The notes beneath the pieces are model-generated. The model was not told the DNA's origin. It was given only the letters and a program-made list of their open reading frames with translations, and searched no databases. Positions 11,638-23,212 of a DNA stretch of 64,000 nt are shown in pieces. Positions within the stretch are counted from its first letter, which is position 1. The number at the start of each line of letters is the position of its first letter. This DNA comes from Zea mays (taxonomy: Eukaryota > Streptophyta > Magnoliopsida > Poales > Poaceae), in contig NC_050096.1 in the NCBI RefSeq assembly GCF_902167145.1, positions 78,550,683 to 78,614,682 of the forward strand. The letters are read 5' to 3'. The translations under genes were made by a program, and so were the position numbers.

Positions 11638-14600
11638 CCCTTGCTCATTGGTGGTGATTTTAACATTCTTAGAAAAGCCGAGGAAAAAAATAAATCGGGT
11701 GGTCTTAACAAGTGGAGCTCCTTGTTTAACAGTATTATAGACCAACATGGCCTTGTGGAATTTGATTTGAAAAATAGATTGTATACTTGGTCTAATAATC
11801 GTAGTGATCCTACGTTTGAGAAGTTAGACAGATTCTTAGCTAGTCCTGACTGGGACCTTGCCTATAATAACATTAGTGTTCTTGGTTTGAACAGATCCTT
11901 TTCCATGCTCCCCTTTGTCTTTAGACAGATGCAATCCCCATTGCGCGTAAAGATTTTAGATATGAGCTGTGCTGGAGACTTAGACCGAACTTTCACAAAT
12001 TAGTGAAAGACAATTGGTCTCTTCTGATGAGGGCAAGACATAGCATTGATGTGTGGAAGCTGAAAATGAAACGACTAAGACAAATGCTCAAATGGTGGAA
12101 TATTAATGTTGTAGGCCACTAAAAGAAGTTGAAAAAAACCTTATTTCAAAAATTGACATCCTTGAAAAGCCAGTGAAATCTCAGGTTTATCAGAGGCAGA
12201 TAGATTGGAGAAACTTGACTTGGAATCGAACCTCAGAAAAAGAGTTGATGAGGAAAATATTAGCCTCAAGCAGAAGGCCCGGGATAAGTTCATGTTGGAT
12301 GGTGATGAGAATTCAAAATACTTTCATTTGCTAGCCAAGCATAAAAAAAGGAAACTCAAAATCTTAACTCTTTCACATGGTGATATTATGGCTCAAGGTG
12401 AAAATGGAATTAACCAGCTTGCGACCTCCTTTTATAAAAACCTCTTTGGCCCTTCTCAGGATTCAAGTATTTCGTTGGATTATTTGTACATGAAGCGGCT
12501 TGATGATGATGAAAGAGAACTCCTTACAAGTCCTTTTTCTATGGAGGAGATCAAAGATGTGGTGTTTTCTCTGAAACACAATAGTGCTCCTGGCCCCGAT
12601 GGTTTCCCTTCTGAATTTTTTCAGGACTTCTGGGACACTATCAAAAGTGATTTATTTAATCTCTTCAAATCCTTTCATGATGGTTCCCTTAATATTGAGA
12701 GACTCAACTTTGGGATAGTCATTCTTATCCCAAAAATTCCAGATGCGACTGACATTAAAGCCTTTCGCCCCGTTTGCTTGCTCAATGTCTGTTACAAAAT
12801 AATCACCAAAGTTCTGACAAATAGGTTGGCCCGCTGCATTACCTCTGTGATTAGTGAACTCCAATATGGATTTATCAAAGGCAGATATATCATGGATGGT
12901 GTCCTTTCACTCCATGAGATTATCCATGAAGTGAAGCGGAAAAAACAGAATGGAGTGATCTTTAAAGTTGATTTTGAAAAAGCTTATGACAAGGTTAACA
13001 GGAATTTTCTTCATAATATGATGATTAGAAAAGGATTTGGTGATAAATGGAGTGATTGGGTTTTGAAGACTGTGAAAGGTGGAAAAGTGGCTATCAGGAC
13101 TAATGATGTGGTTGGCCCTTATTTTAAAACACACAAAGGTGTTTGCCAAGGTGATCCTTTTTCCCCACTTCTCTTTAATATTGCGGCTGATGGGCTTGCT
13201 TGTATGATTCAAAAAGCTAAAGACGAAGGTATTATTAAAGGTCTCATACCCCATATTATCTCCAATGGTTGCTGCTGCTTACAATATGCTGATGACACTT
13301 TTTTTTGCTGCAAGATGATCTTGAAAGTGCCAGAAATCTGAAGTTTATTCTCTTCATTTTTGAACAGATGTCTGGTCTTAAGATAAAATTTTCATAAAAG
13401 TGAAATTATTTGCTTGGGGAATTCAATAGATAGGGAGCATTTATATGCTGACATCTTTACTTGTCCCCACAGTGGTCTTCCTATGAAATACTTAGGGGTC
13501 CCGATTGATAACAAAAATTTGTGTAAATCATTGTGGTCGCCCATAGTGGAAAAAATCGAGAGTAAATTGGGTTCCTGGCAAGGTTGCTTCCTTAGTCTGG
13601 GAGGCCGGTTGGTTTTGATTAACAGTAGCCTCACCAATGTCCCTCTGTACATGCTTTCGATGTACAAATCTCCCAAATGTGTGTTGAAGAAAATGGATAT
13701 TTTTAGAAAAAGATTATTATGGCAGGGTGGCCATAACCACAAAAAATATCATTTAGCCGATTGGAATTTAGTCTGTTCTCCCAAAAATATGGGTGGTCTT
13801 GGTGTTCTGGATTTGCAGAAAATGAATGAAGCCCTTCTTGCGAAATGGTTCTGGAGATTAGAAAATTCTAGTGGCTTGTGGCAGACCATTGTCAATCACA
13901 AATATGTTAAAAATAAGCGTATCATTTCTGTGAGGAAAAAACCGACTGATTCTCACTTCTAGAAAGGTATCCTCTCAATTCGAGACAAATTTTATAATTA
14001 TTGCAAAAAAAGTATTGGCAATGGAATGAGCACAAGTTTCTAGAACAACATCTGGTGTGGCTCTGAAAAAATGGCGGATAAGTACCCTAACTTGTTTGAG
14101 TTTGCTTATGATAAGGATATCACAGTTCATAAAGTCATCTCCTCGAACTTTCAGGCGCTTACTTTTAGAAGGATATTAACGGGTGTTTTAGGTGATGATT
14201 ATAATGACCTCATTACCCAATGTAGCAATGTCTTGCTTTCTGAGGAAGAGGATAAATCTATGTGGCTATTGGGTGGTAAAGGTTTTTCAGTTAATTCTTT
14301 GTACAAAGAAATGAAGAGTTCTCAGACTGCTGTTCCTTCGAATTTTTTAGGGAAAACCAGGTTACCACATAAAATTAAAGTGTTTTTGTGGCTGGTCAGA
14401 TATAAGAAGATTCTTACAAAGGATAATCTATTTAAAAGACACTGGCAAGGGAGCCTTGATTGTGTTTTCTGTGGACTTATGGAGTCTATAGGTCATTTAT
14501 TTTTTCAATGTCCTATGACCAGATTTGTTTGGAGAATTTTCCAAATTGCCTTTAACCTGATCTCTATTCCCAGAGATACTGTTGATCTTTTTGGTCCCTG

Positions 14601-14805
14601 GATTAACAGTTTTTGTAAAACTGAAAAAAAACTGGTCCTCTTTGGGTGTGGAGCTGTCCTTTGGGCAATTTGGCAAACTCGAAATGATTGTTGCTTCAAT
14701 GCTAATCTGATCGATGACCCAACTAATGTGGTTTTTTCTTGTTGCTACTGGATTGACGCTTGGTCTATTCGGGAGACAAAGAAGGGAAAAAACCTGGCGG
14801 AGTAA
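11638..14805 (+). pseudogene. LINE ORF2, C-terminal part: endonuclease end, reverse transcriptase, zf-RVT
   Basis: It resumes with LIGGDFNILR (11644 on) and reaches the RT at about 12550-13340: APGPDGFPSEFF, FRPVCLLNVCYK, FKVDFEKAYDKV, GVCQGDPFSPLLFN and the catalytic AYADD-type block, here QYADDTFFC. Connection and thumb sequences follow from 13414 (MKYLGVPID, GGRLVLINSSL). The C-terminal zf-RVT domain lies at about 14360-14530 (RLPHKIKVFLWL, CVFCGLMESIGHLFFQC). Breaks include a frameshift and stops at about 11950-12230, a shift near 13310-13400 and stops at 13960 and 14041. The terminal stop is TAA 14803-14805. Core RT catalytic residues survive although the ORF is dead. Confidence 0.88.
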
Positions 14806-15232
14806 GGAAGCTGCAGAATCCAAAAGATAACAAGTGACATCTACAACAAAGCTCATGGATGGAAGCCGGTCGACAGGCACCTTCAGTGACATTTTGGCTG
14901 TTGTTACATATTTCTGAGTTTGTCTAGATTGGTGTAATCAGCTTATCTTTATAGTTAGATAAAAACTTAGCTATGTTCGCCGCTGCTGGTGACTGGTCCA
15001 GGCTGCTTTTGGATTGAACTGGTTTGACTCTCAGGTTGTTCATTAGTCTCTAGGTGATCGAACAACTGTTTCTGGTTTGTTGTGCCCATCTGTTTGGGTT
15101 CTCTCTTGCGTAGCTGATAGTTGCGTCGGTCTTGTCGGCTTTTGGTTGTTGGTGGCATCTGTCGTCTTGTAAGAACCAATGTCCTGTTTCTATTTCTTAA
15201 TGAAATAGGGGGTGTTCCCCTTTGTCAAAAAA
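14806..15232 (+). other. LINE 3' UTR and A tail
   Basis: Non-coding sequence runs from the ORF2 stop to the A tail. TAATGAAATA at 15199-15208 and the GGGGGTGTTCCCC stem just before the tail resemble other plant L1 3' ends. The right TSD copy begins at 15233. Confidence 0.75.
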
Positions 15233-15247
15233 AATCCTCTCAAAGGT

Positions 15248-15645
15248 CTTCATCTTATGCTTTGAAAATCAGCGTTTTGTCATCATCTTATGCTTTAGAA
15301 ATCTGCATCTCGTCTTCTTAGAACTAAAAATCTATTGGGTGCAGCCACCGAGCTTTGAGTGGATTTTTGAAAATAATCCATTCAAAGGTCTATGTCTTAT
15401 GCTTTAGAGATCAGCATTCTGTCATCATCTTATGCCTTAGAAATCAGCATCTTGTCTTTCTGGGACTAAAAATGTATTGGGTGCACCAAAGGTGCACCTA
15501 ATGGGTGTAGCCCCCGAGCTTTGAGTGGATTTTTGAAAATAATCCATTCAAAGGTCTATGTCTTATGCTTTAGAAATCGGCATTTTGTCATCATCTTATG
15601 CTTTAGAAATCAACATTTTGTCTTCCTCTTATGCTCTTGCGAATT
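15248..15645. repeat. Tandem repeat array of the Grande-like element, about 142-166 bp units
   Basis: Units contain GAGCTTTGAGTGGATTTT (15350, 15516), a TCTTATGCTTTAGAAATC phrase that occurs twice per unit, and CCATTCAAAGGTC. Unit length varies because GCACCAAAGGTGCACC, a palindromic phrase followed by AATGGGTG, is present in some units and absent from the one at about 15335. The array is the continuation of 4620-4729 beyond the LINE. Confidence 0.8.
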
Positions 15646-16256
15646 CAAACAACGTTATCTATCCATGCCTTGTTAGGTCTAAAATTAATTTGATCGGTGA
15701 CAGATTGGACGTCTGGCTGGTGGAGGCAGATGGCTCTCTGCTGGACATCACCCCACTCCGTGCTTCAATGCTTCTGCTGATTAGACTTGCGGTTCAGTAG
15801 CTATATTTGGATTTTCTCCCATCTCAGCCGATCTCTTCCTTTTGTCGCAGTATATTCATTGCGTATACTGTGTGGATATGACTTCTTCAGAAAATCTTTT
15901 GAAAATTCTTGGCAACACACCCAATGGGTGTGCCCAAGGGGTGTCTTAGTACGCAGAGCATTTAGCACATTGTCCTAGAGTAGTAACTTGATGTGACCGT
16001 GGGGTGTAATCATATTGCCTGAGTAGTTGACCTTGGTCCAAATGGTGTCGTGTTACACGAAGCGGCGCTTGTTGTCTGACTCATTTTTAGGCCGCTTGAA
16101 TTTCTTATTGAATACTTGCGATTGTTCGACAAGCATGGTAGGAAGTGGACGGTCACTCCTAGCCTCTATAAATAGCTTGCTTGCACCGTTGTTCCCTTCA
16201 CTCATCCTTCGATCATATGTGGCTTTCATCTTCTTTCTCTCCTTCTCCAACCAACC
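15646..16256 (+). promoter_or_regulatory. Leader and TATA promoter of the plus-strand (antisense) gene in the Grande-like element
   Basis: There is no supportable coding sequence. TATAAATA at 16167-16174 stands 83 bp before the ATG at 16257, which opens the plus-strand gene. Its direction is opposite to that of gag-pol of the same element. The stretch from 15646 to 16160 shows nothing else recognisable. Confidence 0.6.
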
Positions 16257-16810
16257 ATGGGTAGAGGCAGGAGGGGTCGTGGCTGGCCTCGTTGTGGTGA
16301 CAACAAGCACAAGCGTGCCCAGAGTCCCCCTCGAAGGACTTTGGGGACTCGGAGTACTCGGAGGAGGCATCCTCCGAGTCGGACCGCTCGCCTGCTCTGG
16401 CTTCTCCCCCGGCATCATTCGAGGACTCGAATGATTCCATGGGGCTTTCCACCGTGGCCCAGGCGTATTGGCGCTCCATCGAGCGCACCGGGCTCAGTGG
16501 GTCGGATGAGTCGGGGGTCTCCTTGGATGAGGCAAACTCCTCTGACTCTTCCGAGGAGTGGAGCGGCGGCGACAATGATGACGAGGGCGACGACAGCGGC
16601 GAGGGTGACGGCGACGACGGTAGCAAGGGCGGCGGCGAGGGCAACAGCAGCAACGACAGCGGTGATGACGACAACGGTGGTGATGGCGGCAGTAAGGGCG
16701 ACGGTGGTGACGGCGGTAGCGGCAGCGGTGAGGGCGACGGTGGTGGCGGCAGCAGCGGTGGCAAGGGTGGCGGCGGCGGCAAGGCCAGTGGCACAGCGCC
16801 ACTGGTTTAA
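16257..16810 (+). pseudogene. First ORF of the antisense gene: basic start, acidic Gly/Asp/Ser-rich tail
   Basis: ATG 16257 opens MGRGRRGRGWPRCGDNK. The coherent frame then shifts near 16320 into ESPSKDFGDSEYSEEASS and continues through MGLSTVAQAYW to a low-complexity Gly/Asp/Ser tail (about 16560-16800), with a stop at 16808-16810. The GGC/GAC-rich DNA also gives long spurious frames on other strands. The function is unknown; the composition suggests an intrinsically disordered protein. It follows a TATA box and precedes the PF04195-like coding region. Confidence 0.5.
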
Positions 16811-16893
16811 ATATTAGTATAGATAGTTAGCAATAGTAGTAGTAGTAGCAGTAGAATAATGTAGTAGTAGTTAGTAGTGTAGTGTATTCTGTG
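16811..16893. repeat. (TAG/GTA)n microsatellite
   Basis: Clusters of TAG and GTA triplets occur at 16836-16880. They sit directly at the point where the N-terminal part of the following PF04195-like coding region is missing, so the repeat may mark a deletion junction. Confidence 0.65.
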
Positions 16894-16894
16894 C

Positions 16895-17705
16895 GAGGCT
16901 TTTCTTCGGATTCTTCCCCATTTCGGACTCTAGAAGTATCTTTATCACTGTCAGCCCAGGATGGCCGGGGGGTAGCATCAGCTTGTTGGCGGCGCAAGTT
17001 TGGAGCTTCGCTGAGGGAGGAAAATAGAGTATCTTGACATCCCCCTCAAGGACAGTATTAAGGGGTGGCGTCTTGAGTGGTTCATCATGGAAAATCATTG
17101 CAAATCTCTCCCCCTCGGCCAGGGAGGCAACCAGATGTTCGCACACCTAGTTGGGTAGAATCTCCCACCTTTTCAGAGATAACCGAGGCCAAAGTACTAC
17201 TTGCTGAGATCTGCTTGCTGAAGGATGGGGGTCTGACTGCTGAAGCTGTGGTTGCTGACTTCGTCTTCAAAAACATTCAACCCTTAAAGAACAAAATTTA
17301 CCCCTCTTACTTATATACCGGCATCAGTGATTCCACCCGGGTTACAAATAGAAAGATTCCCAATGAGGATTTGCTGAGCCGACTGGATATGGTTCTGAGG
17401 GGTAGAGTCTCGAATGCTGGTGCTCCTATAGCTTATTCTGCGTGGAACCTACCACCAAATAGGCCATTCTCTGAATTTGTCTCCAACCCTCCTGCTCGTG
17501 ATGGTAGCCCGGGTCATAGAGTGCGACCCTCTCCCGAGGACATTGAGACCTTGATTGCTCCACTTCGGAGTCTTCCCGAGGCTGAGAGGCAAACTCACTT
17601 TGAAATGCCAGCTAGCACCGATGACGCTGAGATGGACGTCGTGCTTAGCCTGCTGGCCGGGGAATCGTCCGACTCTACCCACACCGAGCCGATGGCCATT
17701 ACAAC
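16895..17705 (+). pseudogene. Antisense gene of the Grande-like element, PF04195-like region, part 1
   Basis: The reading frame from 16895 gives EAFLRILPHFGL then a TAG where Trp is expected, then KYLYHCQPRMAG. It continues through DIPLKDSIKGWRLEWFIMEN, shifts frame near 17107, and runs on as ADFVFKNIQPLKNK and GAPIAYSAWNLPPNRPF. These phrases are typical of the plant 'putative gypsy type transposon' proteins (PF04195) and their C-terminal extensions. The N-terminal part of the domain is missing. The ORF is cut at 17705 by the inner gypsy and resumes at 27094 in the same frame: codon ACA-AC|T spans the site once one TSD copy is removed. The biochemical role of the family is not known. Confidence 0.75.
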
Positions 17706-18331
17706 TGTTGGGGGCCTGCTTCATCATCGAAGGTCCTTTGAGAAGGAGCACCTTCGAAAGATCAACGTATAATCAAACACAACGCGAAGGTACATGCCGA
17801 AGCTACTATCCAGGAAGCTTCGGCATAGCAACATGCATTGAGACGAAGGGCTCCACCGACTTAAGAAGGAAAAGACCATTCGGTCCATGATGATTTGTGT
17901 CATGATTGTAACTAGTCATCAGGGGCATAAATGTAATTCTGACCGGGCTGCGTCCCGTGCCTATAAATAAGTGAACAGTACCCCCGTACTGTTCACGCTG
18001 ACTGGTATTTGCTCATGCGTCACGTTTGGACTTTTACCTTCTGTCAAGCCAAAGGTATAAATGCAATTCAATATTATTCCTATTTATCCATGATAATCAA
18101 AAGAATATATATTAATAATGTTATATTATTATTCATGTTGTTTTTCATATCTCATATGCTTCTTCTTTCATTAATATGCACTGCGATGATGAAGGTTCGT
18201 CCTTCATGACCTTCGTCTGAAGATCATTATATCCTAAGGGAAATAATGCTTCGAAGGACGAAGGGCATTAACCTTTAACATTTTTGTTGCCTTGTTCTTA
18301 ACTCATAGCATTTGAGAACAAGTCCCCAACA
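17706..18331 (+). repeat. 5' LTR of the cinful-like element
   Basis: TATA box CTATAAATA is at 17961-17969. A perfect 11-bp stem (GTGAACAGTAC, 17971-17981, pairing with 17986-17996) with a CCCC loop begins two bases later. The same stem is preserved in the 3' LTR. The internal sequence begins TTGGCACCCACCTCCGG at 18332. Confidence 0.9.
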
Positions 18332-19095
18332 TTGGCACCCACCTCCGGTGAACTCACTTCCACCTTTGAGCTGATGGCTCCGTTCAGCAACCAAGTCGTA
18401 GCACCTTCGGCTATGAAGCTGGTGCTCCTGATAATAGGCGGTTCAAGCTTAGAGCCAGCTAACAAGAAGCAGAAAAAGGAAGTACAGAGAAGGGTGCAGC
18501 ATGTTGGGGTGCAGGGACCCTTCATCAAGTCCAAATGGTCCCACATCCCAATCACCATCTCCCATGAGGACCTTCAGCTTAAGGATTACCCTCATAATGA
18601 TGCTATGGTCATATCTTATGTCATCAAGGGGTTTCTGGTCCATAATGTTCTGGTTGACACATGCAGTGCAGCGGATATCATATTTGCTAAGGCCTTCAGA
18701 TAGATGCAAGAGCCAGAAGACAAGATTCATGATGCTACACACCCTCTTTGTGGCTTCGGAGGAAGGCAGATTGTGGCACTTGGCAAAATCACAATGCCAG
18801 TTACCTTTATGTCCACAATACAAGAACTGAGCAAGTTGTTTTTGACATTGTTGACATGGAGTACCCATACAATGCAATCATTGGTCGAGGGACACTCAAT
18901 GCTTTCGAAGTTATACTCCATCCAGCATACTTATGCATGAAGATACCTTCGCAGCAAGGGCCCATCACTATCCATGGAAGTCAAAAAGCTACCAGAAAGG
19001 CTGAAGGAAATTGGACAGATTCAAAAGCAATCCATAACATAGACGAAGCCGAAGCTTGTCAACAGTTTAAGAACAAAAGAGAGAAGGCTGCTTAG
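18332..19095 (+). pseudogene. Inner gypsy: gag remnant and aspartic protease
   Basis: Retroviral-type proteases cut the polyprotein. The open frame from 18332 (MAPTSGELTS) covers only the gag-protease linker. The active-site block reads VLVDTCSAADIIF with the Asp at 18656-18658; the usual DTG or DGG is DTC here. TAG at 18701-18703 interrupts it. The sequence then continues in a shifted frame to MEYPYNAIIGRGTL (about 18857-18900), the conserved post-protease block, and an AYLCMKIPS stretch. Almost all of gag is missing between the LTR and this point. Confidence 0.8.
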
Positions 19096-22000
19096 GCAGA
19101 TCAGCCGAAGCCTATGCTACTATGCGAAGACATAGCAGAACAAAGGGTGTTGCTGGGATCTTAGCTATCTGATGAGCAAGAGAAGACTTTGATAAGATTT
19201 TTATTCAACAACAAAGATGTCTTTGCTTGGTCAGCCAATGATCTCTGTGGTGTCAACTGAGATGTTATCGAGCATTCACTCAATGTGGATCCATCCTTTA
19301 GGCCAAGAAAACAAAGGCTTCGGAAGATGTCTGAAGACAAAGCTGAAGGTGCTCGGAATGAAGTAAAGAGACTTCTTAGTGCTAGTGTCATCAGAGAGGT
19401 GAAATATCCAGAATGGCTAGCCAATACTGTTTTGGTGAAGAAGGCCAATGGTAAATGGAGAATGTGCATTGATTTCACATATCTTAATAAGGCCTGTCCA
19501 AAGGACGAGTTCCCATAACCAAGAATAGACTCTCTTGTAGATGCAGCAGCTTCTTCAGAGCTCATGAGTCTATTGGATTGTTACTTAGGCTATCACCAAA
19601 TTTGGATGAAGAAGGAAGATGAGCCGAAGACTAGCTTCATAACTCCTAGTGGCACATATTGCTACCTTCGGATGCCTGAGGGGCTCAAGAATGCTGGAGG
19701 AAGTTTCAGCAGAATGACAGCCAAGGTCCTTCATTCTCAAATAGGTAGGAATGTACTGACCTATGTTGATGATATTATAGTGAAAAGCACGAAGCAAGAA
19801 AATCACATTGCTGATTTGCAAGAGACATTTGCCAATTTCAAGCAAGCTGGCCTGAAGTTAAATCCAGAAAAGTGTGTTTTTGGGGTGAAAAAGGGCAAGT
19901 TCCTTGGTTGTTTGGTATCAACAAAGGGAATCGAAGCTAACCCGAGCAAGATTGAAGCTATCCTTCGGATGGAGCCGCTAAGCACAAAGAAGGGGGCCCA
20001 ACGGCTGGCAGGAAGATTAGCATCATTAAACAAATTCATATCTAGATCAACAAAAAGAAATATGCCGTTCTTTGAAATACTGAAGTCAGCCGAAGTTTTT
20101 CAATGGGTACGACCCAGCAAAAAGCCTTTGAAGAGCTGAAGCAATACTTGATCGATCTAACAACACTAACTCCACCTTCGCCAGGGGATCCATTACTCTT
20201 GTATGTGGCAGCTTCGCACTCTACAGTTAGTGTGGCTCTTATACAGGAGAAGCTAGATGGCCAAATCAAAAAGTAGGCTCCAGTGTACTTCGTCTCTGAA
20301 GTCTTAAGTTTATCAAACAAAAATTATATAGAATTGGAGAAGGTGTTGTATGCTGTGTTAATGGCCTCCAGGAAGCTTCGGCATTATTTTCAAGCATATC
20401 ACATAATTGTTCCTTCGTCACAGCCCCTGAAGGACATAATGAGGAACAGAGGAGCTACTGGAAGGATTGAAAAATGGGCTGCGGAGCTTAACGAGTTCAG
20501 TATTGATTATGTACATAGATCCTCAATTCAGGCCCAGGCGTAGCAGACTTCATTGCTGATTGGATGCCAGGGGCTCAGGAAGAGGAAACTAATAAAGATG
20601 CCGAAGCTTGGACGGTATTCTGCGATGGTTCTTGGGGAACCTTCAGTGCAGGAGCAGCTGCAGTCCTAGTTGCGCCTTCCAAAATCAAAACATGTTATGC
20701 AGCAAAGCTTGACTTCAGTTGTACAAATAACATTGCTGAATATGAAACACTTCTATTGGGTCTTCAGAAGTTAAAGGCAATGGGTATAAGAAGGGCTATC
20801 CTTAAAACTGACTCTCAAGTCATTTCTGGTCATATAGACAAAAGTAGTAAGGCGAGAGATCCGAAGCTCGAAAAATATCTGGATACAGTTCGAAGGTTGG
20901 AGGCTTCTTTCGAAGGTTTTTCTGTCAAGAATATTCCAAGAGGAGAAAATGAACATGCAGATCTGTTAGCCAAATCAGCGGCACAGGGGCTCCCTCTACC
21001 TTCCGAAGTATTCTTCGAAACAATAAAAGCATCTTCGATTGAACTTATGGAGAGAGCAGTGCTTACAATTTCTCCTGTACATAGTGAAGATTGGAGAACT
21101 GAAATTATATCGTTTCTCCAAGGTAATTGTTTTTCGGATGACGAAGCTTATAATAAGAGAATGGAGGCAAGGACAAGACCGTATGTGATGATAGAACCGA
21201 AGGTATAGAATTAATGAAGGAGATACATGCAGGTCTGTGTGGATCTCACATTGGGTCCATACCCTTGTTGAGAAAAGTATTTAGACAAGGATTTTATTGG
21301 CCGAAGGCAGCTTCAGATGCAGCAGAGTTAGTTCAAAAGTGCGAGAATTGTCAAAAATGTGCAAGAGATCAGAAGCAACCTTCATCTCTCACGTAGCTGA
21401 TACAACCTACTTGGCCGTTGCAAAGATGGGGCCTGGATTTGTTAGGCCCACTTCCACCAGCGCAGGGTAATTTGAAATATGTTGTGCTGGCTATAGAATA
21501 TTTTTCTAAATGGATTGAAGCAAAGCCTTTGGCTACAATAACTTCGGTTATAGTCCAAAAATTCTTTTGACAAAATATTGTTTATCGCTTCGGCGTGCCG
21601 AAGGCTATAACTATGGACAATGGAACACAATTTGATGCTGAAACGTTCAAAGATTTCTATGACCAAATTGGCACGAAGATTCATTTTGCATCAGTAAGGC
21701 ACCCAGAATCGAATGGACTGGTAGAAAGAGCAAATGACATTATAATGACAGGAATAATGAAGCTAATCTTCAATCAGCCCAGAGGAAAGTGGCTAGATGA
21801 GTTGGTCAAAGTGGTGTGGAGCCACAACACAACCATGTCAAGATCAACAGGTTTTACACCTTTCAAACTATTATTTGGTGACAAAGCTATAACTCCAGAA
21901 GAAGCTAAAGCGGGATCAATAAGAACAGTAGCTTCGGCAGAAGGCGAAGATGATTATCATGTAGCAAAAGATACTATAGAGGGGACCAGACTTCAGGCTG

Positions 22001-22260
22001 TAGAGAACATCAACAAATATCAAACCGAAACAATAAAATGGCGTGACAGAAAAGTTCGATTAAAAAATATTAAGCCAGAGCATTTGGTGCTTTGGAGAGT
22101 GGCCAATCCAGACACAGTAGGCAAATTGCAGCTGAAGTGGGAAGGACCTTTTCTGGTGGTATCTTCGTCGAGGCCCGGTTCTTACAGATTGAAGGATATG
22201 GACAGCAACGACATACCTAGATCTTGGAATGCGGATGAACTTCGGCGATATTATGTATAA
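19096..22260 (+). pseudogene. Inner gypsy: reverse transcriptase, RNase H and integrase
   Basis: The RT spans about 19285-20110: VIREVKYPEWLANTVLVKK, WRMCIDFTYLNKACP and an intact catalytic YVDDIIVKS near 19762. RT-linked RNase H is at about 20278-20543 (LRHYFQAYHI). A second RNase H fold at 20564-21000 keeps FCDGSW, AEYETLL and KTDSQV. The integrase has an HHCC finger (CGSHIGS ... CENCQKC) at 21214-21390. Its DDE core is WGLDLLGP at about 21431, MDNGTQF at 21613 and GLVERAN at 21717. A C-terminal chromatin-side domain ends in ELRRYYV at 22260. Stops occur at 19516-19518, near 20140, 20274, 20541, 21208, 21394 and 21568. The order RT-RNase H-integrase identifies Ty3/gypsy. Confidence 0.92.
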
Positions 22261-22464
22261 TTTGATGTAATTGTTTTCATTTTTTCTATGGCACCCTTTT
22301 CCTTTCCAAAGGGGGAGAAAGGTTTTTAATGGGGCCATAGCTTGTAATTTTTCCTTTCTTATTTAGCTCCACGAGAGCCAAATCCCCCAAAAGGATGTAA
22401 AATGTAAAATCTGAGCATGCACCATTGAGTGCAGAGAGAAAAAAGAGGAAAAGCAAGGAGAAGC

Positions 22465-22800
22465 TCAAAAGTCGTCCCTAAGGGGATGCAGAGCATGACG
22501 AAGCTACAAAAAGTCATTCCTAAGGGAGCGCAGCGTAAGTTTTCTGATCATAAGTCGTTCCTAAGGGAATGCAAAGCCAAATACCACCGAAATATAAGGC
22601 GAAGAAGTTCAAAAGTCGTTCCTAAGGGGATGCAGAACTTATACTACCGAAATAGAAGGCGAAGAAGTTCAAAAGACGTTCCTAAGGGGATGCAGAACTT
22701 ATACCACCGAAATAGAAGGTGAAGAAGCTCAAAAGACGTTCCTAAGGGGATGCAGAGCTTAAGACTCAAAAGACGTTCCTAAGGGGATGCAGAGTCTGGG
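22465..22800 (+). repeat. Tandem repeats downstream of pol, 60-bp unit
   Basis: The phrase CGTTCCTAAGGGGATGCAGA recurs at about 22617, 22677 and 22737 (60-bp spacing) and again near 22773 (36 bp). More diverged copies lie at about 22471, 22515 and 22555. The array sits between the pol stop and the antisense gene, the same relative place as the 89-bp array in the surrounding element. Confidence 0.85.
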
Positions 22801-23212
22801 TGTGGCTTCGTATGCGCGTGTTTGGACATTCATTTGCACATTACATCACATCATTCATTGCATTAATACACATTCATGTAGACTTTCGTAGGATCATCAT
22901 CATCATAACATAGAGTATAAACAAATGCTTCAGCTTTGATGACAAGGCTTCGGTGAGCATAAAGAAGCAAAGATATGCTTCGTTGTGTACGAAAAGAAGG
23001 GAAGGTGTTTTTCGCCTTCGGCTCAAAAGATATAAGTTTCATCCACATCAAAGCAATTCACACACGGATGAAAAGGTAAAAGTATATTATAAGGTATATA
23101 CAAATTTACAGAGTAATGTTTCATTCCTAAATTACAGAATCTTTTACAAGGATAATTCGAATGTCTCTAAAGATTTGTGCAGCAACTTCATCACTCTTCG
23201 TCAAGCTTCGGT
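22801..23212. other. Non-coding spacer between repeat array and antisense gene
   Basis: AT-rich sequence with CTTCG-rich words typical of this family. No coding region, RNA gene or clear repeat is seen. Confidence 0.5.

Larger units (their letters stand above)
4730..15232 (+). mobile_element. Full-length L1-type LINE, interrupted by a solo LTR
   Basis: A perfect 15-bp TSD (AATCCTCTCAAAGGT at 4715-4729 and 15233-15247) and a short A tail at 15227-15232 define the element. Subtracting the nested LTR and its TSD gives about 6.46 kb. Order: GC-rich 5' region (4730-5277), ORF1 with zinc knuckles, then ORF2 with endonuclease, reverse transcriptase and a C-terminal zf-RVT domain, then about 430 bp of 3' UTR. 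Both ORFs carry stops or frameshifts, so this copy is inactive, but its full length and exact TSD imply a fairly recent insertion relative to its host element. Confidence 0.92.

Noticed and set aside
16213..16802. Long Pro/Leu/Ser- and Arg/His-rich minus-strand frames
   Set aside because: They are shadows of the GGC/GAC triplet-rich coding tail on the plus strand; composition reflects the repeat and no domain is recognisable.
16871..17146. Protein-like minus-strand frame (CEHLVASLAEGERFAM)
   Set aside because: The plus strand in the same place encodes the recognisable family phrase DIPLKDSIKGWRLEWF, so the minus frame is a codon-bias shadow despite its plausible composition.
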